Source of the DNA: Methylocystis sp. ATCC 49242
Lineage (GTDB): Bacteria > Pseudomonadota > Alphaproteobacteria > Rhizobiales > Beijerinckiaceae
Length of the DNA: 64,000 nt
Assembly: GCF_000188155.2 (NCBI RefSeq)
Contig: NZ_KE124774.1
Span: forward strand, 1,090,736-1,154,735
Direction of reading: 5' to 3'
Positions within the stretch are counted from its first letter, which is position 1, and every line of letters starts with the position of its first letter. A program made the translations under genes and the position numbers. Positions 36,335 to 44,552 of the stretch are shown one piece after another. Under the pieces are notes generated by a model. The model ran no database searches. It was not told the DNA's origin and was given only the letters and a program-made list of their open reading frames with translations.

Positions 36335-36381
36335 TCTGGGGGACAAGGGGTCGTGGGTTCGAATCCCGCCACTCCGACCAT
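36335..36381 (+). repeat. attR core, 47-bp direct repeat
   Basis: A perfect copy of the tRNA-Pro 3' half without its 5' half, so not a functional tRNA. It marks the right end of the element. Confidence 0.95.
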
Positions 36382-36561
36382 TTCGTTCAACGAACGCAGG
36401 ATCGATCACCGGGGTGGACATGCGCGCCGCGTCGCGCTTCGATCCGCGCAAGCGAAAAAGCGCCCATGGAAACCTTGGGCGCTAGTGAACTCCAGAGGAA
36501 AGTGATGGTGAGACTTTGAGAGGCCGACGCCGGAACTTATCCAGCGTCGACACGAAGGCGG

Positions 36562-36729
36562 TTAGAGGAACAGGCCCAGGCAGGCGCCCGCGAGACCGCC
36601 CACGACAGCGGCCGCGATCGTGTTTTGGAGACCGCCCAGCGCAGCAGCCGCCAATCCGCCAAGAATAACCGCCCCAACGCCCGCCATGATATAGACGGTC
36701 GAAGTCGCTTCCAATTCTTTGCTAGCCAT
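36562..36729 (-). CDS. Small glycine-zipper membrane protein, 55 aa
   Basis: ATG 36729 has GAGGAG 8 bases upstream. MASKELEATSTVYIMAGVGA is followed by two Gly/Ala-rich hydrophobic helices separated by GLQNT. It may form a small pore, resemble a bacteriocin or be a simple membrane peptide; no family recognised. It is just outside attR. Confidence 0.65.
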   Translation of the reverse strand: MASKELEATSTVYIMAGVGAVILGGLAAAALGGLQNTIAAAVVGGLAGACLGLFL

Positions 36730-37392
36730 TTTCGTCACTCCTCTTTCGATTTCAGAGAGCTGCGACACACCGGCAAGTGAGCCGCCCGGCTCGCCCCGAA
36801 GGGGGACGCGCGCCATTGAGACGCAAGAAAAAACTACCACGACGCATATGGCTGTCCAGCAAAATCTGCGACATGTTGTCGCGCGATCGAGGTAGAGAGC
36901 GGCGCCGGCCGCGCTGGCGCGCGTTACTCATGCCGAAGCTCAAGAGATCAAGCGTGGCCGAACCCGCCTGCATGTTGAATAACCAGACGAAAGCCATCGC
37001 GATAAATCGCTTGCGTGAAACTACTTACGTAATTATACTTACTCATATGAAAAATTATGCTGTGTTCTAAGTTTGTTTACGCTTTGTAATATTTTAATTC
37101 TTTTCAATGTACACGCCCCGGCGGCTTCAGAAACCCCAAATTGCCACAGATAAGACAGGCGGGACTTGCAGCCGCCTGCGCCGCTCCGCCATTGGCGACA
37201 GTCGCACGGAGGCCGCCTGACAGAATTGGACGCTTCACGGCGTCCAGCGGCCAATGTTCGCGGGGAAAGGGAATAAGGCGCCGGCTTCGAGCCATGGCCA
37301 TGAATGGAGACCCCGCCAATTACCGGAAAGCGCGAACATCAGCGCTGCGGCGGATTGGCCGGGACGGCGGCGCGTCCCGGCCCGTCCGACGA
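36730..37392. other. Non-coding stretch right of the element
   Basis: About 660 bases with no gene I trust. 37010-37110 is sharply AT-rich (TTACGTAATTATACTTACTC) and may carry a promoter. The longer frames that cross 37140-37390 lack ribosome sites and run over the next gene in antisense. Confidence 0.5.
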
Positions 37393-37680
37393 TTACCAGT
37401 AATAAGGACGCGGCGCCCAATAGCGCGGACCGTAATAAGGCCGCGGGGCGTAGTAAGGCCGCCGCCAGGCGTAGCCGCCCCATTGACCGCCGGGACGGCA
37501 CCCGCCCCATGGTCCGCGATGGCCATAGGGACCGCAACCGCCCCACACGAGAACAACCGAACCGCTCGCCTTATCTTGCGAGGGAACGGGCATTGCGGCC
37601 CGCGCGCCTTCAGGCGCGAACGCGAGGGCGAAAAACATGCTGACGACGGCCGCGCCGCTTATCCTCGATTTGAACACCAT
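37393..37680 (-). CDS. Secreted GCG_CRPN-type Gly/Tyr-rich repeat protein
   Basis: A 95-residue protein with a signal peptide (MVFKSRISGAAVVSMFFALA to ARA). It has the prefix GGCGPYGHRGPWGGCRPG and a tail of repeated RPYY, APRPYY and GPRYW units. This prefix-plus-repeat design is typical of small secreted proteins abundant in Hyphomicrobiales; their role is unknown. ATG 37680 with GGAGAG upstream is preferred to the longer frame. Confidence 0.75.
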   Translation of the reverse strand: MVFKSRISGAAVVSMFFALAFAPEGARAAMPVPSQDKASGSVVLVWGGCGPYGHRGPWGGCRPGGQWGGYAWRRPYYAPRPYYGPRYWAPRPYYW

Positions 37681-38264
37681 GGCGTCTCTCCTTTGCTGGC
37701 GTTCTGGCGTCTGCCGTGGACACTCCACCCGACGAGCCGCTCGAAATTCCTCCGAGAGCGCCGCGCGGTCCGCCGGTCGGACGCATCGAAATGGCGGCGC
37801 CAAACCCAGCAAGACGGGCGGGAAGTGACCGGCGAAGCGTTTGATATCGTTGTTTATAATAATCTGACCAGCGGGGATCACTAATTATAGTTTAATTTTT
37901 CGGAAATTCCGTCGCGTCGCGATTTCGAATCGGCACGACACGCGCGGCTACCCGATTGTAATAAAAAATTAATCTCTCAAAATCGGCAAAGGTCGGCTGC
38001 TGGTTTACATATAGAGAAACAAGGGAAACTTCTTTAACTAATCTCGCGATCGGCGCATGCCCTCATTCTATCAGTTTGAAAACATTATAGATGTTGCAAA
38101 TCACATCTGAGGCATTCTGTGATATATTTGCAACTTGGCCGGGAAATGACACAACCAGAGCAACTAGACGGTTGAATGATCCGGCAAATTTGAGCATGAC
38201 TCAATCACGCTAACTACAACTTTAGCGCGAACTTCTGGTCCCTAAGCAGCAAGGTAAGAAGCCT
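37681..38264. promoter_or_regulatory. AT-rich upstream region of the porin gene
   Basis: About 580 bases. From 37850 it is AT-rich and gene-free. It contains a long imperfect hairpin at 38093-38134 and probably a strong promoter for the downstream outer-membrane protein. Confidence 0.5.
38093..38134. promoter_or_regulatory. Long inverted repeat upstream of the porin gene
   Basis: GTTGCAAAT (38093-38101) and ATTTGCAAC (38126-38134) are a perfect 9-bp inverted repeat. Inside it CACA and TGTG extend the stem past a four-base ATAT bulge. It is 131 bases before the start codon, so it could be a leader structure or an operator. Confidence 0.45.
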
Positions 38265-39032
38265 ATGAAGAAGACATTGTTGACGGCCGTTTCCCTGGCC
38301 GTGCTGGCCGCCGGATCGGCCTTCGCCGCCGACCTTCCCTCGCGCAAGGAAGCCCCCGTTTACGTTCCGCCGCCGCCGCCGCCCCCGATGTGGACGGGCT
38401 TCTACGCCGGTGTGAACATTGGCGGCGGCTGGGACGCCGGCAACGGCAACGGTAACGCCTGGAACCTGTTCGGCGCGAACGGCGGCGTGACCAACAACAT
38501 GTCCGGCGGCGTCGTCGGCGGTGGTCAGGTCGGCTACAACTATCAGATCACCCCGATGTTCCTCGTCGGCGTGGAGACCGATTTCCAGGGCACGTCCATG
38601 GGAAGCGGCATGAACAACAACAACTGGCTGTGGGGCTGGAACGGCCGCGCCCAGGGCACCAGCCTCGACTGGTTCGGCACCGTCCGCGGCCGCGCTGGCG
38701 TCACGATCACCCCGACCCTGCTCGTCTACGGCACGGGCGGCTTCGCCTACGCCGGCGTGCAGCGCAACGGCGGCTTCCAGACCTCGGCCACCCAGACGGG
38801 CTGGACCGCTGGCGGCGGCGTCGAGTGGATGTTCATGCCGAACTGGTCGGCCAAGGCCGAATACCTGTACACGGACGTCAGCGGCGGCGGCACCAACAAC
38901 TGGTGGTTCCAGAACAACGCCGGTCTCGGCCTGAACAGCACGAACAACCACACGCGCTGGAACACGATCCGCGCGGGCGTGAACTATCACTTCAACTTCG
39001 GCGCCGGCGCTCCGGTCATCGCGAAGTACTGA
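38265..39032 (+). CDS. Outer-membrane beta-barrel protein (Omp25/porin-like)
   Basis: A 255-residue protein with a clear signal peptide (cleavage after AFA-A, about residue 22), then a Pro-rich linker (VYVPPPPPPPMW) and an eight-strand-type barrel opening TGFYAGVNIGGGW and ending HFNFGAGAPVIAKY. The final strand follows the usual OMP pattern. Codon use is strongly biased, with very few rare codons, and a strong terminator follows; together these suggest high expression. This family is typical of rhizobial and methylotroph envelopes. Confidence 0.92.
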   Translation: MKKTLLTAVSLAVLAAGSAFAADLPSRKEAPVYVPPPPPPPMWTGFYAGVNIGGGWDAGNGNGNAWNLFGANGGVTNNMSGGVVGGGQVGYNYQITPMFLVGVETDFQGTSMGSGMNNNNWLWGWNGRAQGTSLDWFGTVRGRAGVTITPTLLVYGTGGFAYAGVQRNGGFQTSATQTGWTAGGGVEWMFMPNWSAKAEYLYTDVSGGGTNNWWFQNNAGLGLNSTNNHTRWNTIRAGVNYHFNFGAGAPVIAKY

Positions 39033-39089
39033 TCGAACCGAAGCTTCGTGTAGCGGCTCCGCCGCCTCGCGACTGTCGGGATAATCCGA

Positions 39090-39124
39090 GGAGCCCGGCC
39101 AACTCTGGTCGGGCTCCTTTTTTG
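39090..39124 (+). terminator. Rho-independent terminator of the porin gene
   Basis: GGAGCCCGGCC and GGTCGGGCTCC pair around AACTCT and are followed by TTTTTTT. It starts 57 bases past the porin stop. Confidence 0.9.
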
Positions 39125-39218
39125 AATCGTCTACTGCTTCGAGTTCGCTCGAGCGGAACCATTTGCCGGGTGAGACGTTCCCCTTTCGCCTTATGTTCAG
39201 GCTTGTCGCACAAATGAG

Positions 39219-39253
39219 ACGCCCGGCTCCCAAGCAAGCCGGGCGTTTTGCTT
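39219..39253 (+). terminator. Second terminator-like hairpin
   Basis: ACGCCCGGCT (39219-39228) and AGCCGGGCGT (39237-39246) are perfectly complementary and are followed by TTTGCTTT. Confidence 0.7.
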
Positions 39254-39451
39254 TGCGGCCGCGCCAGTGTCGGCGTTGACGAACGGATTGTCGGCGGCGC
39301 GCGAATGAATTCCGCGAAACGGCGAAACGTCTCGTCTCATGACGCTGACGAGGACAGTCGTAATTGACCGGAAGCCGAGCCGATCACAGGCTCGGCCGCG
39401 TCTGACAAATCTGCTGGAAATGCAAGCAGGCCATAACTTTAGAAGCCACGA

Positions 39452-39685
39452 ATGTCTACTCGCCGCATAGTATTCGCGCTAATGTAGCTCGCGCTGATTT
39501 TCAGTTCGGCTTCGGCAGGAGCGGTCGACAAATCCCCGTTCTCCTATTGCAAGGCCGACGTGGAGCGCCTGTGCGCCGGCATTGAACCGGGCGGCGGTCG
39601 CCTGCTGCAATGCCTCAAAGGACATAAGGAAGAGATGAGCGTTGCCTGTGCCCAAGGGCTGATGACGCTGAAGGGTAAGGCGTGA
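39452..39685 (+). pseudogene. Cysteine-rich repeat protein gene with an in-frame TAG
   Basis: From ATG 39452 the frame reads MSTRRIVFALM, hits TAG at 39485-39487, then continues open to TGA 39683-39685. The continuation reads LALIFSSASAGAVDKS, completing a signal peptide, then SYCKADVERLCAGIEPGGGR and LLQCLKGHKEEMSVAC, a classic cysteine-rich repeat domain. No ATG, GTG or TTG suitable for a signal peptide follows the TAG. The single stop is therefore the only lesion; a very recent pseudogene or a sequence error are the main readings. Confidence 0.75.
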
Positions 39686-39814
39686 AAATCAAGGTCCGCG
39701 CCAGTCTTGCCGGCGACCCGCCAGCGGGCCTGGCGCATCGGCCCGTGTAGCCTTGAAACGAGTCGAGCGGTTTGCGCCCGTGATTTCCACCCGGGAAAGC
39801 AGCGACCTTCCCGC

Positions 39815-40429
39815 CTAGAGACGGGTCGATTCGTCGATCTCGCCGACGGCGAAGGGACGTTCGAATTCTCCGCCGATGCCGCTGTCGAAGTGGCGCACGA
39901 CGAGAGCTGGGGTCGAGCCGACCAGAATGCGCGCGCCGAGCGGCGGCCTGGCGTCCGTCTCGACACCGACGCCCGAAAGCGAGATGTCGCGAATCTTGGC
40001 CATCAGCTCCTGACCGTCAGGCATACGCAGCAGCGTGCGCTGCATCAACGGGACGATGCGTTCGTGACGGCGATCTTCCGGCAGATTGAAAGCGTGACGG
40101 TTGGCGAACCAGGTGAGCTGATCGGCCAGCTTGTCGCGCTTCATTGGCGGCAGGTTCATGGCCATGGCGAAGCCCGTGTCGGTGACGCGCACGGCGACGC
40201 CGGCGAATCTGCCGATCTCGTCCAGGTAGACGACGACTTTCTCGCCAACTTCGGCCTTCACGGGAGCAAAAAGCGTCATGTCGCCGGGCGACATCTCGAC
40301 CGTCTGACAGGGATACTCCCGTCGTGATTCGAGCATGTAGCGCCCGAACATCTTCACCGGCACGCGCTGAAAACGGCGGTTTTCATTCGCGTCGAGAATG
40401 CTTTGCAGGCGAAGATTCGATGCGGCCAT
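39815..40429 (-). CDS. PilZ-domain protein (cyclic-di-GMP effector candidate)
   Basis: A 204-residue protein with two PilZ-like halves. The first has ENRRFQRVPVKMFGRYML. The second has EDRRHERIVPL and DISLSGVGVETDARPP, which fit the RxxxR and D/NxSxxG cyclic-di-GMP binding motifs. The second half is therefore the likelier ligand site. A role in motility, exopolysaccharide or surface attachment is typical but unproven here. Confidence 0.85.
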   Translation of the reverse strand: MAASNLRLQSILDANENRRFQRVPVKMFGRYMLESRREYPCQTVEMSPGDMTLFAPVKAEVGEKVVVYLDEIGRFAGVAVRVTDTGFAMAMNLPPMKRDKLADQLTWFANRHAFNLPEDRRHERIVPLMQRTLLRMPDGQELMAKIRDISLSGVGVETDARPPLGARILVGSTPALVVRHFDSGIGGEFERPFAVGEIDESTRL

Positions 40430-40520
40430 GGGATGCGCGTAAATTCCGCTTTCAAGTCGCGCGACTTTACCAATCCCCGCTTAACGATTGCTTACATGCG
40501 AGACATATTCGGACGTTAGT

Positions 40521-41111
40521 TCAGCTTTTGCCGCCCTCGAGAACGACGAGTCGAGGGCGCTCGCCTGCTGCGCGCGCAGCCTCGAAAGGCGCATGCTTGC
40601 AGAGATTCGCGTTGTGGGATTCGGGGCCGATCACTCGCAACGACAGGAGTTCCAGCGGCCCGGCGCAACGCTGCCCCAGCCAGTCCGGCTGGTGGTTCGG
40701 CGCCAACGCCCCGAGCACGCGCGAGTGTGTCTTGCCGAAGTGCCGCAGGGGCAGCAGCAGCAGTTCCAGTTCCAGCGGCGCGAAGCCCGGCGCATGCGTG
40801 CGCACGCCGGCGACGATCGGCGTCACGCCGTCGATCACCGTCAGCAGCGCCGCGGCGATGCTGCGCCGGTCGTCGCCTCGCCAAAGGTCGATAAAGGAGG
40901 CGCCTTTCTGCTCGGTCATCCAGAGCGCGTCGAGGCGCGAGCCCGACAGGCGGATCGGAAAGTCGAACGCATGGTCGACTTCAATGATGAAGGTGTCAGC
41001 CAGAATCTGGCGAATAGCCGCGGGATCGATGTCGGAACGGTCGGGCGCCGAGCGCGCGCCCTTCAGTCCGTTCCAATAGGAGTACAATTCCTTCGTCACA
41101 TGCTGTCGCAT
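40521..41111 (-). CDS. PAS_5-type PAS-domain protein
   Basis: A 196-residue protein consisting almost wholly of one PAS-like domain of the alphaproteobacterial PAS_5 group: YSYWNGLKGARSAPDRSDID, FPIRLSGSRLDALW, LELLLLPLRHFG. No output domain is attached, so it is probably a stand-alone sensor or regulator. ATG 41111. Confidence 0.8.
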   Translation of the reverse strand: MRQHVTKELYSYWNGLKGARSAPDRSDIDPAAIRQILADTFIIEVDHAFDFPIRLSGSRLDALWMTEQKGASFIDLWRGDDRRSIAAALLTVIDGVTPIVAGVRTHAPGFAPLELELLLLPLRHFGKTHSRVLGALAPNHQPDWLGQRCAGPLELLSLRVIGPESHNANLCKHAPFEAARAAGERPRLVVLEGGKS

Positions 41112-41553
41112 TATCTTTCCCGACGCGCTGCGCGCCCCCTGCCCCGGAATGATACGAACGCCGCAACGAGCGCCCGCGCCTGCATACGGACAGCAGCCCG
41201 CATGCCAAAGCGACCGGCATTAACCGTTTCTCAATGCTGTCCTTGCCGCTAAGTCAGCGTTGTGACACTGTCGGTCATCAGTTCACGGCCAACTGCGAGA
41301 GACGCTCCGCTCAACCAGAAGCTGTGTCCCGTATAAAGTTTCAAATATTTAATGCGGTCAACGCGTGTTTGTACGTACGACGAAAGGTAGAGCGGGAACG
41401 TTTGCTCCGGCGTTCCCGCTCCCCTCGCGCCAATCGCGATCGAAGCCCACCCAGCCGCCGTCGCTCCCCCTCATATCGACGCATTCCCCTCACTTTCGTC
41501 GGCTCGTTTTGAGACGCGCCGTCCCGCCTGCGCTATTCTAAGACGCGTAGGGA
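41112..41553. other. Intergenic region with an isolated perfect hairpin
   Basis: About 440 bases between divergent genes. AGCGGGAACG (41391-41400) and CGTTCCCGCT (41411-41420) are a perfect 10-bp inverted repeat with a 10-base loop and no T-run. Otherwise nothing recognised. Confidence 0.45.
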
Positions 41554-42348
41554 ATGGGGGACGGTGTGAGCGCCAATCGGGAAAAGATTCTCAACTTGCC
41601 GGGTTCGGTGACGGGATTGATCGCGCTTCTCGCCGCAATCCAGTGCGTCACCGAGTATGGGCCGCAGCAGCTCGCCATCGCCTTGTATGACTCGCTCGCC
41701 TTCATACCGGCCCGGCTGTCCTTTCTTATTGCGCCACAGAGCGTGATAGACGCCCTGGCTGCGCGGGAAGCGCTTTCGCCCGGCGCGATGGAGCAGGCCG
41801 CGCTTGTTTTCGCCGCGGGGCCCGGGGCCTTGCTGACGCTCCTCAGTTACGCTTTCCTCCACGGAAACTGGACCCATTTCCTGATCAATGCGCTCACTCT
41901 CGCCGCTTTCGGCGCGCCGGTCGCGCGCCGTTTCGGAACCCGGGTCTTTCTTGCCTTTCTGGCCGCCTGCGCGATTGCCGGCGCGTTGATGCATTTTGCT
42001 CTGCACCCATTCGATCTCACGCCAATGGTCGGCGCATCAGCAGCAATTTCCGGAACCATGGCGGCCATTGTGCGTTTCGCATTCAGACCCGGCGCGCGGC
42101 TGGGCGAATATGCGGGCGCAGTCGAAGACGGAAAGGCGGCGCATGCGCCGCCGCTTTCGGAATTGGGCGAGAACAGACAGGCGATGATGTTTCTCATCGC
42201 GTGGTTTGCTGTAAATCTTCTTATGGGCGCATTTCCACAGGCGGCGGGCGCGAGCGAAGCCATAGCGTGGGAAGCGCATATCGGAGGGTTCCTGTTCGGA
42301 CTCCTTTCCTTTGACGCCTTCGATCGGGCGGCGCGAAGCGCGAGCTAG
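41554..42348 (+). CDS. Rhomboid-family intramembrane serine protease
   Basis: A 264-residue protein with six or more helices. Rhomboid landmarks are HGNWTHFLINALTL, the catalytic serine in VGASAAISG, and the catalytic histidine in WEAHIGGFLFG. It cleaves membrane-protein substrates, which are unknown here. The start is ATG 41554 or GTG 41566; the GTG has a better-placed GGGGGA. Confidence 0.92.
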   Translation: MGDGVSANREKILNLPGSVTGLIALLAAIQCVTEYGPQQLAIALYDSLAFIPARLSFLIAPQSVIDALAAREALSPGAMEQAALVFAAGPGALLTLLSYAFLHGNWTHFLINALTLAAFGAPVARRFGTRVFLAFLAACAIAGALMHFALHPFDLTPMVGASAAISGTMAAIVRFAFRPGARLGEYAGAVEDGKAAHAPPLSELGENRQAMMFLIAWFAVNLLMGAFPQAAGASEAIAWEAHIGGFLFGLLSFDAFDRAARSAS

Positions 42349-42443
42349 CGGCGTCAACGCCTCCACCTGAAGCCGACACGAGGCGCGCGCGGAAGGGTCT
42401 GCATGCCTGTTCGTGCGCCAGCCGCAAGCGGTGGGAGGATCCA

Positions 42444-42875
42444 ATGACGGTCGCTACAATACTCTCAGAAAAAGGTCGCCATGTCGTGACGACGTCGCCA
42501 AACGCGACGCTTCAGGAAATCGCCGTGGAATTGATGCGCCACGGCATTGGCGCGCTCGTCATCGTCAATGACGACGGCGCCGTCATCGGGTTGATCGGGG
42601 AGCGCGACCTCGTTTCCGCCATCGCCACCGGCGGGGTCGACGCGCTCAACGAGCCGGTTTCCCTGCATATGCAAGTGAACCCGGTCAGCGCTTACGAAAA
42701 CGACACCGTCGACTCCACGATGCAGACGATGACGCTCGAACGCCGCCGCCATCTTCCCGTGCTCCGGGAAGGGCGGCTGGCCGGGCTCATTTCGATCGGG
42801 GACGTCGTGAAATATCGCATCCGCGTGATCGAGGAAGAGCATCGCTCCATGCGCGAATATATTGCGCAGGCGTGA
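42444..42875 (+). CDS. Two-CBS-domain protein
   Basis: A 143-residue protein made of a tandem CBS pair (ATLQEIAVELMRHGIGALVI and DSTMQTMTLERRRHLPVLRE). Such proteins bind adenosyl nucleotides and regulate partners. ATG 42444 follows GGGAGG. It is convergent with the patatin gene (4 bases apart). Confidence 0.93.
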   Translation: MTVATILSEKGRHVVTTSPNATLQEIAVELMRHGIGALVIVNDDGAVIGLIGERDLVSAIATGGVDALNEPVSLHMQVNPVSAYENDTVDSTMQTMTLERRRHLPVLREGRLAGLISIGDVVKYRIRVIEEEHRSMREYIAQA

Positions 42876-42878
42876 CGC

Positions 42879-43937
42879 TCAGACCGAGGCGCCGGGTATC
42901 GGGATGTGCGCGAAGATATTGGGGAGCGCCCGCTTTGCGGCCGAGCGCCCGATATCTATCAGTTGCGACGCCTTGTGGAAATCGAACATTCCGATGTCCT
43001 CCATCCTCGCGGTGATCGTCGCGTCGGGCGGGTCGCCCGCGAGGCGTGAGCGCAGGATGCGGTCCTGAATGATATTGAATGCGTCGATCATCGCCGTGGC
43101 CACATTCGGCGCCTCGCCCTGTTGGCGATCGAAATAGCGCGGCAGGATGCGATCGACGAAGGATGCGTCGGGCTTCCCGCCGAACGGTCCCGAGTCCGGC
43201 GTCTTTCCGGCGGCGACCTGATCGCCGCGGATCACGCGCGCGCGATACATCGTGTCCGCCGTGACGTTCACGGCGATGACGAATTCCGCCCCGAGCGCTC
43301 GGCAGACTGTGACGGGAACGGGATTGACCAGCGCTCCATCGAACAGCCAGCGATCGCAGACGCGCACTGGCTCGAAAATGCCGGGGAGCGCGTAGGAAGC
43401 GCGGATCGCAAGCGAAAGAGGTCCGCGCTGAAGCCAGATTTCGTGACCGGTGCCGACTTCCGTCGCCACGGCGGCGAAGGGAATCGGAAGCTCCTCGATC
43501 TGGAACCCGTCCAGTTCCTGTTCCAGAGCCACCTTCAGCCGTTCGCCTGTGATGAGGCTCGCCCCCGAGAAGGACAGATCCATGAGCGTGAAGACGCGAC
43601 GGCGCGTCAGAGAGCGCGCGAAGGCCTCGATCTGGTCGAGCCGGCCGGCGGCATAGCAGCCGCCGACCACGGCGCCGATCGAGGTGCCGGCGATGACGTC
43701 GGGATAAATGCCCTGATCCGCGAGTTCGCGAAGCACGCCGATATGCGACCAGCCGCGCGCTGCGCCTGCGCCCAGGGCCAGACCGATCAGCGGCTGCCCC
43801 GACGGCCGTGGCCTGCCGCCCCTCGCGTCGACGCGTTGCTGCGGCGTCGCCACGGATCCAGGCGTTTCAGTCGTCGACATGGACTTCTGCGCGTCCTCGG
43901 CTACGGTCGAATCGTAATTGCGAAGCAGCGATAACAT
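42879..43937 (-). CDS. Patatin-like phospholipase
   Basis: A 352-residue lipolytic protein. The oxyanion loop LALGAGAARGWSH, nucleophile GTSIGAVVGG and catalytic Asp in DGALVNPVPV are all present. ATG 43937 (MLSLLRNYDST) has AGGA upstream; ATG 43880 is an alternative. The bacterial RssA/YchK-like group usually acts on membrane phospholipids. The longer frame upstream of 43937 lacks coding character. Confidence 0.92.
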   Translation of the reverse strand: MLSLLRNYDSTVAEDAQKSMSTTETPGSVATPQQRVDARGGRPRPSGQPLIGLALGAGAARGWSHIGVLRELADQGIYPDVIAGTSIGAVVGGCYAAGRLDQIEAFARSLTRRRVFTLMDLSFSGASLITGERLKVALEQELDGFQIEELPIPFAAVATEVGTGHEIWLQRGPLSLAIRASYALPGIFEPVRVCDRWLFDGALVNPVPVTVCRALGAEFVIAVNVTADTMYRARVIRGDQVAAGKTPDSGPFGGKPDASFVDRILPRYFDRQQGEAPNVATAMIDAFNIIQDRILRSRLAGDPPDATITARMEDIGMFDFHKASQLIDIGRSAAKRALPNIFAHIPIPGASV

Positions 43938-44156
43938 ATTAGTTTTCCTGCTCAGACGTTTCCTCGTCCCATTGTTGTTGGGACTTATATGGGAACCAGC
44001 CTGCGCTCGGAAAATGGCCGATAGGTTAACCTTTGGCCAGATTGCGACGGTCTTTCGCCAGCGAGCCGACACGCGCGACCGCCTTGCGAGACGGCGGCCT
44101 CAAGTCGGCCCAAAGCCGGAAAAGAGGTTTTCCGCGATCAATGAGCGGGACGAAGC

Positions 44157-44552
44157 TCAGGACCGGAAGACGAGCCGGCGCGCGCCGTCTTCGGTTTCCA
44201 GCGTTCGATAGAAACAGGACTTGCGGCCCGTGTGGCACGCCTTGCCGTCGCCGCCGGGTTCGACCGCGAGCAGCAGCGCGTCCTGATCGCAGTCGACGCT
44301 GAGCGAAACGACCTTCTGCACCTGCCCCGACGTGTCGCCCTTGCGCCAGAGCGACTGACGTGAGCGCGACCAGTAGTGCGCGACGCCTGTCTCGATCGTC
44401 TTGTCCAGCGCGAGCTGGTTCATATAGGCGACCATCAAAACTTCACGCGTAGCGGCCTCGACGGTCACGCAGACGATGAGGCCGTTCGCGTCGAACTTGG
44501 GCGCGAAGGAGGACCCCTCCTCCAGCGCCTGCTTGTCGCTGTGCCCAGACAT
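44157..44552 (-). CDS. hisI: Phosphoribosyl-AMP cyclohydrolase
   Basis: A 131-residue monofunctional enzyme, third step of histidine synthesis. Metal and substrate motifs are SRSRQSLWRKGDTSG, DCDQDALLL and CHTGRKSCFY. ATG 44552 overlaps the folE stop (ATGA), so they are coupled; this folE-hisI pairing is known in Rhizobiales. Both enzymes are related metal-dependent purine-ring hydrolases. Confidence 0.97.
   Translation of the reverse strand: MSGHSDKQALEEGSSFAPKFDANGLIVCVTVEAATREVLMVAYMNQLALDKTIETGVAHYWSRSRQSLWRKGDTSGQVQKVVSLSVDCDQDALLLAVEPGGDGKACHTGRKSCFYRTLETEDGARRLVFRS

Larger units (their letters stand above)
26615..36381. mobile_element. Integrated phage satellite-like element in tRNA-Pro(GGG)
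   Basis: Boundaries are a perfect 47-bp direct repeat of the tRNA 3' end at 26615-26661 and 36335-36381. Contents, all leftward: integrase (36103), a 214-residue protein, an AlpA-type regulator, a 71-residue protein, a primase-helicase, an iteron-like gap, then ten small genes around an HK97-like major capsid protein. Size, gene order and the absence of recognisable lysis, tail, portal and terminase-large genes match phage-inducible chromosomal islands (capsid-forming PICI type) better than a complete prophage. A decayed prophage remains possible, but the intact frames and ATGA couplings argue that the genes are maintained. Confidence 0.85.
39033..39451. other. Post-porin intergenic region with tandem hairpins
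   Basis: About 420 bases with the porin terminator, a second terminator-like hairpin at 39219-39253 and a stem GCCGAGCC/GGCTCGGC at 39374-39396. No protein-coding gene seen. The 95 bases between the two terminators could encode a small RNA. Confidence 0.45.

Noticed and set aside
26615-36381. Complete temperate prophage
   Set aside because: Only 9.7 kb and no recognisable tail, lysis, portal or large-terminase gene; it fits a satellite better.
36202-36390. Reverse-strand frame with GFEPTT-like sequence over attR
   Set aside because: This peptide is the usual false translation of the antisense of a tRNA 3' end; it only marks the att repeat.
37141-37884. 247-codon forward frame over the GCG_CRPN gene
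   Set aside because: The opposite strand encodes a signal peptide plus a known repeat design with a good ribosome site; this frame has neither.
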